Shown: in pieces, positions 6,601-10,567 of the stretch | Numbering within the stretch: the first letter of the stretch is position 1 | Layout: each line of letters opens with the position of its first letter | From: CAZKXX01 sp964556705 | GTDB taxonomy: Bacteria > Acidobacteriota > Terriglobia > UBA7540 | NCBI GenBank assembly: GCA_964556705.1 | Contig: CAZKXX010000118.1 | Coordinates: 1-10,567 of the forward strand | Length of the DNA stretch: 10,567 nucleotides | Direction of reading: 5' to 3' | The notes under the pieces: model-generated | Databases searched by the model: none | Seen by the model: only the letters and a program-made list of their open reading frames with translations | Told to the model about the DNA's origin: nothing | Translations under genes and position numbers: made by a program

Positions 6601-7058
6601 AACAGCCTTCCGAACCAGGTGTTGAACGTGTCGCGGCGGGAGAGAAAGAGGATGCGTTTCCCGTCCGGCAGCCATTCGATCACCATGTTGTTCGGCCCCA
6701 TGCGCTCGGAGACCGTTTCGACGTCGGGAAGGAAGGTGAGCTGGCGCGGCTCGCCGCCCGCGGCGGGCATGACGAAAACGTTGAAGTTGCCGTCGTACTG
6801 TCCCGTGAAGGCAATCCATTTTCCGTCCGGGGAAAATTTCGGGAAGAGTTCGAGACCCGGATGCGACGTCAGGCGCCGCGCGGCGCCGCCCGCGGATGAG
6901 ACGATCCACAGGTCGCCGCCGTAACTGAAAACAATTTGGTCCTCATGAATGTCCGGAAAGCGCATGAGTCGGCCTTCGCCGCCTTCCTGCGCGGCACCGA
7001 CGAGGGCCACACTGAACAGCAAGAGGACACACAGGAAACATCGGTGGAATGAATTCAT
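3690..7058 (-). CDS. Tricorn-type protease, exported
   Basis: The 1122-aa length fits bacterial tricorn homologues. Residues 1 to about 23 are a signal peptide (hydrophobic CVLLLFSVALVG, then AA|Q). Up to about residue 680 there are TolB/WD-like beta-propeller repeats, for example FSPDGKWIAFTG, WSPDGMWIAYLSD and WSPDSRWVAYAK. The C1, PDZ and S41-type C2 domains follow. The tricorn catalytic set is present: Ser780-His781 in STSHTYIGG, nucleophile Ser1005 in EYAASDGD and Glu1063 in IENRGVAPDIEV. Tricorn of Thermoplasma cleaves peptides released by the proteasome; the exported bacterial forms probably degrade peptides in the periplasm. A run of Lys and Glu at about 556-582 (GKKEEEKKDEKKDEKK) interrupts the second propeller. 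The ATG at 7058 is preferred over upstream in-frame starts because GGGGAG lies about 7 bases before it and the signal peptide begins there. Confidence 0.93.
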   Translation of the reverse strand: MNSFHRCFLCVLLLFSVALVGAAQEGGEGRLMRFPDIHEDQIVFSYGGDLWIVSSAGGAARRLTSHPGLELFPKFSPDGKWIAFTGQYDGNFNVFVMPAAGGEPRQLTFLPDVETVSERMGPNNMVIEWLPDGKRILFLSRRDTFNTWFGRLFTVPLEGGLPERLPIDKGGLTSFNADGTRIAYNRIFRNFRTWKRYQGGMAQDIGIYDFKAMTYERLTDHPGTDTYPMWHGETIYFGSDRGAEQRMNLYAYSLKTRQTRRLTEFKEYDVNWPSLGPGGIVFENGGWLYVLDLKSEKARKLAVTLPGDRPLAQPRWASVEKNVTDFDLSPEGNRAVFTARGDVFTVPAKEGATRNLTRSPGAREKYAVWSPDGMWIAYLSDRTGEDELYLAPHDGMGAEVRVTTDGAMFRLAPVWSPDSKKLLFADKDVRLWYVDVNEKKPVQIDRGRYNDITDYSWSPDSRWVAYAKADANLNNVIYLYSLQDRSITPVTTSFNESWNPVFDPEGRYLYFLSNRDYNQVIGVFDFEFANPKATRVYAVTLRADQESPVAPRSDEAGKKEEEKKDEKKDEKKEETAEPAKELRVDLAGIRDRVVAFPIPVANISNLRAAKDYLFYVTKPVEGLSGPVPGETAAIRVFELKERKESALVELADRFALSFDGSKLLYSAPREGAKEEEDSEEGPGARTYGIVEAKPVPQPHKPGAGALSLAGLRMELRPREEWEQIFNEVWRQQRDYFFQRAMAGVDWARERERYKPLVAHIAHRYDLTYVLGEMLGELSTSHTYIGGGDFPELKPVNVGVLGVDFELDRASGRYRFKKIYPGENWNPALRSPLTEPGVDVKEGEYLLAVNGRDLRAPENPYRLFVNTANENVTLTVNSRPAEEGARRVMVKPLGSEFKLRELDWITTNRRKVDEATGGRAGYLYIPDMSGDGLNEFVKQYFPQVRKEALVVDVRYNGGGFVDPLIFARLRRVLAGMDAVRNWEPLTYPTNAFHGHLVCVTNEYAASDGDIFTFYFKHYRLGPVIGMRTWGGVRGIRGYIPLIDGGYVTRPEFAFYDLDSRWLIENRGVAPDIEVDNTPDQVMRGRDPQLERAIEVVMEKLKKEPKKLPPPPPDLPAYPEKPGV

Positions 7059-7092
7059 GAAGCGTCTCCCCAGGTAGCATCGCGAGCCCGCC

Positions 7093-7119
7093 ATGATAAC
7101 ACCGCTGCGAGCTGCGGTG
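7093..7119 (-). promoter_or_regulatory. Possible extended -10 promoter and inverted repeat upstream of tricorn
   Basis: On the minus strand TGTTATCAT (7101-7093) is an extended -10 type sequence, TG-n-TATCAT, placing a start at about 7086, 28 bases before the tricorn ATG. No good -35 box is seen, which suits an extended -10 promoter. Immediately upstream, CACCGC (7100-7105) and GCGGTG (7114-7119) form a 6-bp inverted repeat across the spacer, a possible operator or chance dyad. Confidence 0.35.
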
Positions 7120-7210
7120 ACCGCCCCGCACGTGAGGGACAAAATGGCTCTATGTCCCGACTCACAGTACACCCGGCAATGCAAACTGCGGACTCGGCGT
7201 CATCTACGGA

Positions 7211-8059
7211 TCACGCGCGGCGGTACACGCGGACGTAGTCCACCCGAAGCTGTTGCGGAAAGACGGTGCTCGTGTCGGGCGGGCCCGGCCAGTTGCCGCC
7301 CACGGCGACGTTCAGGAGCATGAAGAACGGTTTGTCGAAGACCCACGTCGCGCCCGGGGGCAGGTCGGCGGGCGTAAACGTGGCGTACAAGTTTTCGTCC
7401 ACAAAAAAGCGGACGACCGCGGGCTCCCACTCGACGGCGAAGAGGTGGAAATCGTCGCTGAAGCGCCGCCCGCCGGCAAGCAGGTACTCGGCGTGCACCG
7501 AATCCCCGCCCGAGAAGCCCGGCCCGTGCAGCGACCCGAGCACCCGCGCGGGCTCCGAACCCACGTTCTCCATGATGTCGATTTCGCCGCACTCCGGCCA
7601 GCCCACCTTGCCGAAGTCCGCGCCGAGCATCCAGAAGGCGGGCCAGAGGCCCTGCCCGGAGGTCATGCGGAGGCTCGCTTCGAAGCGGCCGTACGTCTGC
7701 TCGAAACGCCCGAGGGTCTTGAGCCGCGCCGAAGTGTATTCGCGCGCGAGGCCGTCCGCGCCGGTGAATTTTTCTCGCCGCGCCTCAATCACCAGCTTGC
7801 CGTCTTCAAGGCGCGCGTTTTCCGCCCGGTCGGTGTACGTCTGAAGCTCGTTGTTGCCCCAGCCCCCGCCGCCCAGGTCGTACACCCACTTCGTCGCGTC
7901 GGGCCGCGTCCCGTTCGCGCCCTCGAATTCGTCCTGCCAGACCAGCGTCCAGTCGTTCGCGCTTTTCAGCGCGGGCGGCTCCGCGGCCGGCCCGCAGAAC
8001 GTTCCCAGCATCGCGGCGCAGATGGCCGCCGCGCCCGCGCACAGCTTCCTCGAGGCCAT
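7211..8059 (-). CDS. Secreted glycoside hydrolase family 16 (laminarinase-like beta-glucanase)
   Basis: The product is 282 aa. Residues 1 to about 26 are an Ala-rich signal peptide; no proper lipobox surrounds Cys22. The remainder is one GH16 domain: WTLVWQDEFEG near the N-terminus, WGNNELQTYT (the substrate-cleft loop of laminarinase-type members), GLWPAFWMLG, and the catalytic signature GEIDIMENVG with nucleophile Glu159, Asp161 and acid/base Glu164. The end, RVDYVRVYRRA, is the usual last strand. GH16 enzymes with this cleft usually cut beta-1,3- or mixed beta-1,3/1,4-glucans outside the cell or in the periplasm. The ATG at 8059 has GGAGG 5 bases upstream; a TATGAT -10-like box lies at 8096-8091 without a clear -35. 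The tricorn gene follows in the same direction after about 150 bases, so co-transcription is possible but not shown. Confidence 0.93.
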   Translation of the reverse strand: MASRKLCAGAAAICAAMLGTFCGPAAEPPALKSANDWTLVWQDEFEGANGTRPDATKWVYDLGGGGWGNNELQTYTDRAENARLEDGKLVIEARREKFTGADGLAREYTSARLKTLGRFEQTYGRFEASLRMTSGQGLWPAFWMLGADFGKVGWPECGEIDIMENVGSEPARVLGSLHGPGFSGGDSVHAEYLLAGGRRFSDDFHLFAVEWEPAVVRFFVDENLYATFTPADLPPGATWVFDKPFFMLLNVAVGGNWPGPPDTSTVFPQQLRVDYVRVYRRA

Positions 8060-8341
8060 CGTTTCCTCCCGCGGGGATTTCGGGCGCCTCATCATAAACC
8101 CTTACGCGCCGCCCGCCCGGCGGGGCCGCTCCGATTTTCACTTTCTTTGCGTGAAAATGTGAGACAATACGTTGGGGCGCTTGTAGGCGCCCGTCCGGTG
8201 TTTTTCATTTGAGGCTGCGGGGTTTTCTCCTCCACGCCACAGATTGATCTCTCCGGTGATCGTCCTCGGAAGTCGAACGGACTTCCGGCCACCGCAATTC
8301 CCCCGAGGGGCGGGACCATCTATATTTCTTGAGGTGAAGGA
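8060..8341. promoter_or_regulatory. Divergent control region between GH16 and RRM genes
   Basis: This region carries the control signals of two divergent genes. TTTTCAC at 8135-8141 and GTGAAAA at 8151-8157 are a perfect 7-bp inverted repeat with a 9-base spacer, an operator-like dyad. GGGCGC/GCGCCC at 8175-8180 and 8187-8192 and CGGAAGTC/GACTTCCG at 8267-8274 and 8280-8287 are stable hairpins that would lie in the 5' untranslated RNA of the RRM gene if transcription starts near 8170-8175. GACAAT at 8163-8168 is a possible plus-strand -10 box with a poor -35. The RRM gene has a good ribosome site, GAGGTG at 8331-8336. Confidence 0.4.
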
Positions 8342-8710
8342 ATGAAGAATCTCTATGTCGGGAACCTGCCGTTTGACACCACCGAGGACGCGCTCCGCGA
8401 TCTCTTCGCTCCCTTTGGAGAGGTGCAGCAGATCCGCATCATGACCGACCGCGACACGGGCCGGTCGCGCGGATTCGCTTTTGTTGAAATGGCCCAGGAC
8501 GACGACGCCGAGAAAGCCATCGCCGCGCTGAACGGGCGCGACTTCGGCGGGCGCGCGCTCACGATCAACGAAGCGCGGCCGCGGCCCGAGCGCAGCACGG
8601 GCGGCTTCCGTCCCGGCGGAGGCGGCGGATTCGGCGGCAAGCGCAAGGGCGGCGGAGGACGCGGCGGTTTCCGCGGCGACTCGCGCTCCTCGCGCGACCG
8701 CCGCTGGTAA
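8342..8710 (+). CDS. RRM-domain RNA-binding protein with Gly/Arg-rich tail
   Basis: This 122-aa protein has one RNA recognition motif at residues 2 to about 80, with RNP2 LYVGNL at 4-9 and RNP1 RGFAFVEM at 43-50; aromatic Tyr5, Phe45 and Phe47 are the usual RNA-stacking positions. A flexible tail of Gly, Arg and Lys (about 85-122, with GGGGG and RGG-like segments) should add non-specific RNA binding. Proteins of this build in cyanobacteria and other bacteria are often cold-induced and thought to act as RNA chaperones or RNA-localising factors. The ATG at 8342 has GAGGTG 5 bases upstream. The 5' region contains hairpins that could provide RNA-level control. A small basic protein gene follows 51 bases downstream in the same direction, probably in one operon. 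Confidence 0.94.
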   Translation: MKNLYVGNLPFDTTEDALRDLFAPFGEVQQIRIMTDRDTGRSRGFAFVEMAQDDDAEKAIAALNGRDFGGRALTINEARPRPERSTGGFRPGGGGGFGGKRKGGGGRGGFRGDSRSSRDRRW

Positions 8711-8761
8711 ACCCCTTCCGGCGAATCCCCGTCCTCGATTGCCCCGGCGAAAGGAGCCTTG

Positions 8762-8947
8762 ATGGCAGGAAGACAGCGTACGACTTTTCAAAAGCGGCAG
8801 AAGGAAGCGAAGCGGCTCGAGAAACAGCGCGCCAAGGCGGAAAAGCGCGCCGCGCGGCGGGCGGAAAAAGCTCAGCACCGCGCGCGCCAGGAAGCCGGCT
8901 TCGCGCCCTTCGGTCCGGAAATCGAAACCCCCCGCCCCGACTACTGA
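8762..8947 (+). CDS. Small, highly charged Lys/Arg/Glu-rich protein
   Basis: This 61-aa protein has residues 1-45 almost entirely Lys, Arg, Glu, Gln and Ala (QKRQKEAKRLEKQRAKAEKR), which predicts one long basic helix or coiled coil. A short tail, GFAPFGPEIETPRPDY, follows. It has no signal peptide or membrane segment, so it should be cytoplasmic, and its charge suggests nucleic-acid or ribosome binding. I recall similar MAGRQRTTFQKRQKE proteins of unknown function in other bacteria but cannot verify this here. The ATG at 8762 has AAGGAG at 8751-8756, 5 bases upstream; a TTG one codon earlier overlaps it and is less likely. The position behind an RRM gene suggests a joint role in RNA handling, which is inference. 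The stop codon lies inside a 13-bp hairpin. Confidence 0.8.
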   Translation: MAGRQRTTFQKRQKEAKRLEKQRAKAEKRAARRAEKAQHRARQEAGFAPFGPEIETPRPDY

Positions 8948-8975
8948 CGCCCGCGCCGGTCCGCGCGGGCGTCAG
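8944..8975 (+). terminator. 13-bp hairpin containing the stop codon of the small basic protein
   Basis: CTGACGCCCGCGC at 8944-8956 pairs perfectly with GCGCGGGCGTCAG at 8963-8975 around a 6-base loop. It includes the TGA at 8945-8947. No T run follows, so it is either a U-tract-free terminator or an RNA 3'-end stabiliser for the RRM operon. Confidence 0.6.
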
Positions 8976-9094
8976 GGGACCCGCGGCGTGACTCGGCGGA
9001 AAAAATTCCACGCTCCGATTCTCCCGCTCCGTCGCGGGTCGCCGCAACCCCGGCGTCGCGAAAACTCCCGACAAGCTGGCTAGGCTCTGACAGG

Positions 9095-9211
9095 CTATCT
9101 CTCCGGACGATCTCCCGCCCGGGGAGGCCCCGCGCGGTCACCCGGAAAGATTCCCGCCACCGGTCCCGCACAAACCGCCGCAATCACCGGAATGGTCACG
9201 CGCAGTTTCAC
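9095..9211 (-). CDS. Possible small secreted or membrane peptide (38 aa)
   Basis: A 38-codon frame begins with GTG at 9211-9209, 4 bases after the strong ribosome site GGGAGG, and ends with TAG at 9097-9095. Its N-terminus, MKLRVTIPVIAAVCAGPVAG, looks like a short signal or membrane segment; the rest is Gly/Pro/Arg-rich. It lies 29 bases after the MORN-like gene on the same strand and could be translated from the same RNA. I do not recognise it. It might also be the remnant of a longer exported protein, since a signal-like start is followed by an unstructured short tail. Confidence 0.33.
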   Translation of the reverse strand: MKLRVTIPVIAAVCAGPVAGIFPGDRAGPPRAGDRPER

Positions 9212-9240
9212 AGGTCCTCCCTTGGCCGCGCGCGCGTTCG

Positions 9241-9474
9241 TCACTTCAGGCGCGTCACTTTATAGGCTTTGCCCTGCTGGTCGTAAGTCGTCCAGGCGCC
9301 GACCTGTTTGCCTTTGTCAAAATAGCCGGAGCGAAGCCGAGTGCCGTCTTTGCGGAACCATTGCCAAAAGCCGTCGGGCTTGCCGGCGACCATCGCTCCT
9401 TTGGCCCAAAGGCTGCCGTCGCGGTGGCGGTGGACATACTCTTTCCTGGTCGTGGAAGACTTTTTGCGCGCCAT
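9241..9474 (-). CDS. MORN-like repeat protein (77 aa)
   Basis: After a basic N-terminus (MARKKSSTTRKEY) the protein has tandem units with regularly spaced Gly, Asp and aromatic residues: HRDGSLWAKGAMVAGKPDG, FWQWFRKDGTRLRSGYFDKG, KQVGAWTTYDQQGKAY. This is the pattern of the bacterial MORN_2/YwqK-type repeat (dG-x-G-x-G-x-dG-W-x-x-Y). Such repeats form short beta-hairpin arrays; their role in bacteria is mostly unknown, although some are annotated as antitoxin-like. With no signal peptide, a cytoplasmic location is expected. The ATG at 9474 has no Shine-Dalgarno sequence, but a good promoter ends about 10 bases upstream, so a leaderless transcript is likely. It lies 74 bases downstream of the hemoglobin gene on the same strand but has this separate promoter. 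Confidence 0.78.
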   Translation of the reverse strand: MARKKSSTTRKEYVHRHRDGSLWAKGAMVAGKPDGFWQWFRKDGTRLRSGYFDKGKQVGAWTTYDQQGKAYKVTRLK

Positions 9475-9482
9475 GGGGAGGT

Positions 9483-9530
9483 CTTATATCCGAGCTGGTC
9501 GCCACGGTCAATTCGCGGTTTCGATTGACC
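9483..9530 (-). promoter_or_regulatory. Promoter of the MORN-like gene with overlapping inverted repeat
   Basis: On the minus strand TTGACC (9511-9506), exactly 17 bases, then TATAAG (9488-9483) make a near-consensus sigma-70 promoter, with a start expected at about 9477, 2-4 bases before the ATG at 9474. The -35 box is one half of an inverted repeat: GGTCAAT at 9506-9512 and ATTGACC at 9524-9530, spaced 11 bases. A third GGTCAA lies at 9547-9552. The arrangement is operator-like. Confidence 0.6.
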
Positions 9531-9552
9531 GGGTCTGCTCCGCCCGGGTCAA
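9525..9552 (-). terminator. Hairpin at the end of the hemoglobin gene
   Basis: Read on the minus strand, TTGACCCGGG (from 9552) and CCCGGTCAA (to 9525) form a 9-bp stem with one bulged C and a 9-base loop. It contains the hemoglobin stop codon (9551-9549) and is not followed by a T run. It may end or stabilise the hemoglobin RNA, and it shares a half-site with the inverted repeat at the next promoter. Confidence 0.4.
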
Positions 9553-9911
9553 ACGCGAATGATCTCGCCCTTGAGCGAGTAGAGGATCGCCAGCACGTCT
9601 TTCTTGGTCGCCTCATCGATGGCGTGTTTGTCGAGCGCCTCCATGATGTCGTCCATGACGGCCAGGTACTCCTGCTCGCTGATGTTCATCCCTTTGTGCG
9701 CCGCGCGCATATCCTTGCCGGTGTATTTCTCCGGGCCGCCCGACCCCGCAGCAAAAAACTCGACCGCCATTTTCTTGAGGTGGTCGAGGTCCTCGACGCT
9801 TTGGAATCGGGTCTGGACGAGCGGATTGGCCAGATGCCCGGCGACGACATCCTCGACGATCGCGGAAATACCCTTCGCGCCTCCCAGACGCTCATAAAGC
9901 GACTTGCTCAT
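9549..9911 (-). CDS. Group 1 truncated hemoglobin
   Basis: This 120-aa cytoplasmic heme protein matches the two-on-two globin family: SLYERLGG at 4-11, GGPEKYTGKDMRAAH at 58-72 and the proximal heme ligand His72 (AAHKGM). Family members bind O2 or NO and take part in NO detoxification, oxygen handling or sensing. The distal B-helix position, normally Tyr in a '…DDFY…' segment, reads EDVV here, so Tyr B10 appears to be Val23. Loss of this Tyr would weaken O2 stabilisation and could shift ligand preference; this is inference from alignment by eye. Two ATGs are adjacent (9914 and 9911); the second has AGGAGG at the better 6-base spacing. A longer in-frame start at 9962 is less likely, as its extension lacks family residues. 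Confidence 0.92.
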   Translation of the reverse strand: MSKSLYERLGGAKGISAIVEDVVAGHLANPLVQTRFQSVEDLDHLKKMAVEFFAAGSGGPEKYTGKDMRAAHKGMNISEQEYLAVMDDIMEALDKHAIDEATKKDVLAILYSLKGEIIRV

Positions 9912-10000
9912 CATCTCCCTCCTGGCTCTGTGTGTTGTCGCGCGGAAAAAATCCACACCCACACTCTGATCTTACACCAAACGGCGAGTAGTCGAGTGCG

Positions 10001-10150
10001 CCACCCTTCGGCGGTCTCGAAGGGTGGGGCGGTTGGCGGTGTCCGACAAAAACCTTTCGTACTCCACCCTTGCACAATGTGCAAGGACCTGTCCCGACGT
10101 TTTCGGTCGGGATGGGGCACCCCTTTACCCCAAAGGCTGGGCCACCCGCC
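10001..10150. repeat. Palindromic dispersed repeat, copy A
   Basis: Copy A is 150 bases and aligns along its length with copy B at 10418-10541. It begins with a perfect 10-bp hairpin (CCACCCTTCG 10001-10010 with CGAAGGGTGG 10018-10027). It contains the conserved core ggtggggcggttggc, then CCACCCTTGC and GGGGCACCC, and ends with gggccacccgcc. Compared with B it has 25 extra bases, 10088-10112, in the middle of the second stem; they form their own hairpin, TCCCGAC/GTCGGGA with a 7-base loop. The style is that of acidobacterial dispersed intergenic repeats. Confidence 0.8.
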
Positions 10151-10193
10151 AGAGTCACAAAACGGCTGTGCGCTAGCCGCTATCGAGCTGCCA

Positions 10194-10394
10194 CTAACGG
10201 ATAGGATCCCAACCGAACGCCCATACGAACGCCTCATAGGCCAGTGCCACGGAGATTGAGTACACCAGAACCAGGAAGAAGGCTACTGCCCACCACCGGA
10301 GTGTGAACGCTCCTGGGCCAAGCAGGATTCGCCACGGCTCAACGTAGACGCCATCCAGAATCGCGGCCAATTTCTTGATAACCGCTTTCCACAT
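10194..10394 (-). CDS. Small membrane protein between two repeats (66 aa)
   Basis: This 66-aa frame starts with ATG at 10394-10392. It has an amphipathic N-terminus with an EPWRILLGPGAF segment (about 19-30), then one membrane segment of about 24 residues (WWAVAFFLVLVYSISVALAY) and a Trp-rich end, AFVWAFGWDPIR. The codon pattern and clean hydrophobic segment suggest a real gene, but there is no clear Shine-Dalgarno sequence and I do not recognise a family. A longer frame reaching 10511 runs through repeat copy B and is not accepted as the start. The gene is bracketed by direct repeats A and B, about 45 and 24 bases away. No transposase is present, so it is not evidently a mobile cassette. Confidence 0.6.
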   Translation of the reverse strand: MWKAVIKKLAAILDGVYVEPWRILLGPGAFTLRWWAVAFFLVLVYSISVALAYEAFVWAFGWDPIR

Positions 10395-10417
10395 TACGTA
10401 TCCGCAGGCCGGGTGAC

Positions 10418-10541
10418 CCGCCCCTCGGCGTCTCGAAAGGTGGGGCGGTTGGCCGTGTCCGAAAAAGACCTTCAGTACCCCACCCTTGCACAAATCGCAA
10501 GGATGGGGCACCCCCTTAATCTAATGGGTGGGCCACCCGCC
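10418..10541. repeat. Palindromic dispersed repeat, copy B
   Basis: Copy B is 124 bases, in the same orientation as copy A. CCGCCCC at 10418-10424 can pair with GGGGCGG at 10442-10448, and CCCCACCCTTGC with GCAAGGATGGGG form a 12-base stem with one A-C mismatch around a 7-base loop. It matches copy A except for scattered changes and the absence of the 25-base inner hairpin. It lies just upstream of the small membrane protein gene and may hold or displace its promoter. Confidence 0.8.
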
Positions 10542-10567
10542 TTTCATTCAATCCTCGTGGCCGTGTA

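Noticed and set aside
4716..6899. 727-codon open frame antisense to the tricorn protease
   Set aside because: Its Arg/Val/Ala/His composition is typical of the opposite strand of a GC-rich gene, it has no recognisable domain, and the minus-strand gene has intact catalytic motifs.
7253..8212. 319-codon open frame antisense to the GH16 gene
   Set aside because: Shadow of a complete GH16 gene; no ribosome site or domain pattern.
9892..10237. Minus-strand frames through the terminal repeats
   Set aside because: Their translation is repeat sequence (GGWPSLWGKGVPHP type); such frames are commonly over-annotated in genomes carrying these repeats.
9192..10259. 355-codon plus-strand frame over the MORN-like and hemoglobin genes
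   Set aside because: It is antisense to two better-supported genes and ends inside repeat copy A and the membrane-protein gene.

Overview
The window is GC-rich, gene-dense bacterial chromosome. The gene set suggests an Acidobacteriota-like soil or sediment bacterium: a tricorn-type protease, a secreted GH16 glucanase, a DUF2914 protein, a Gly/Arg-tailed RRM protein followed by a small Lys/Arg/Glu-rich protein, and dispersed 'CCACCCTTGC…GGATGGGGCACCC' palindromic repeats. This assignment is inference from remembered genomes, not from a search. No insertion sequence, CRISPR array, tRNA or rRNA was recognised.

Layout. Positions 1-92 hold the 5' end of a small membrane-anchored protein on the minus strand (FtsB/DivIC/FtsL-like). 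A non-coding stretch of about 450 bases follows, with a strong double palindrome. Positions 543-1795 (+) are the most striking part: a promoter, a 22-codon leader peptide packed with Phe, Tyr and Trp codons, a pause-like hairpin, mutually exclusive antiterminator and terminator hairpins, then a complete type I-beta DAHP synthase, the first enzyme of aromatic amino-acid synthesis. This reads as a textbook ribosome-mediated transcription attenuator that senses all three products of the pathway. After a 550-base gap with hairpins comes a secreted DUF2914 protein (+).

Positions 2812-8059 are minus strand. In order of transcription they hold a secreted GH16 beta-glucanase, a periplasmic tricorn-type protease of 1122 aa with its catalytic residues in place, an intrinsic terminator, and a MntA/HepT-like nucleotidyltransferase-HEPN pair. 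The HEPN active-site His is replaced by Gln. Positions 8342-8947 (+) are the RRM protein and the small basic protein, closed by a 13-bp hairpin that includes the stop codon.

Positions 9095-10394 are minus strand again. In order of transcription they hold a small membrane protein, a group 1 truncated hemoglobin that lacks the usual Tyr B10, a 77-aa MORN-like repeat protein with its own promoter and an overlapping inverted repeat, and a possible 38-codon secreted peptide. The small membrane protein lies between two direct copies of a 124-150 bp palindromic dispersed repeat, one carrying an extra 25-nt hairpin.

The genes do not form one pathway; this is ordinary chromosome made of short, separately controlled units. 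The best candidate for a new system is the pan-aromatic attenuator, which may be initiated on a nearly leaderless transcript.
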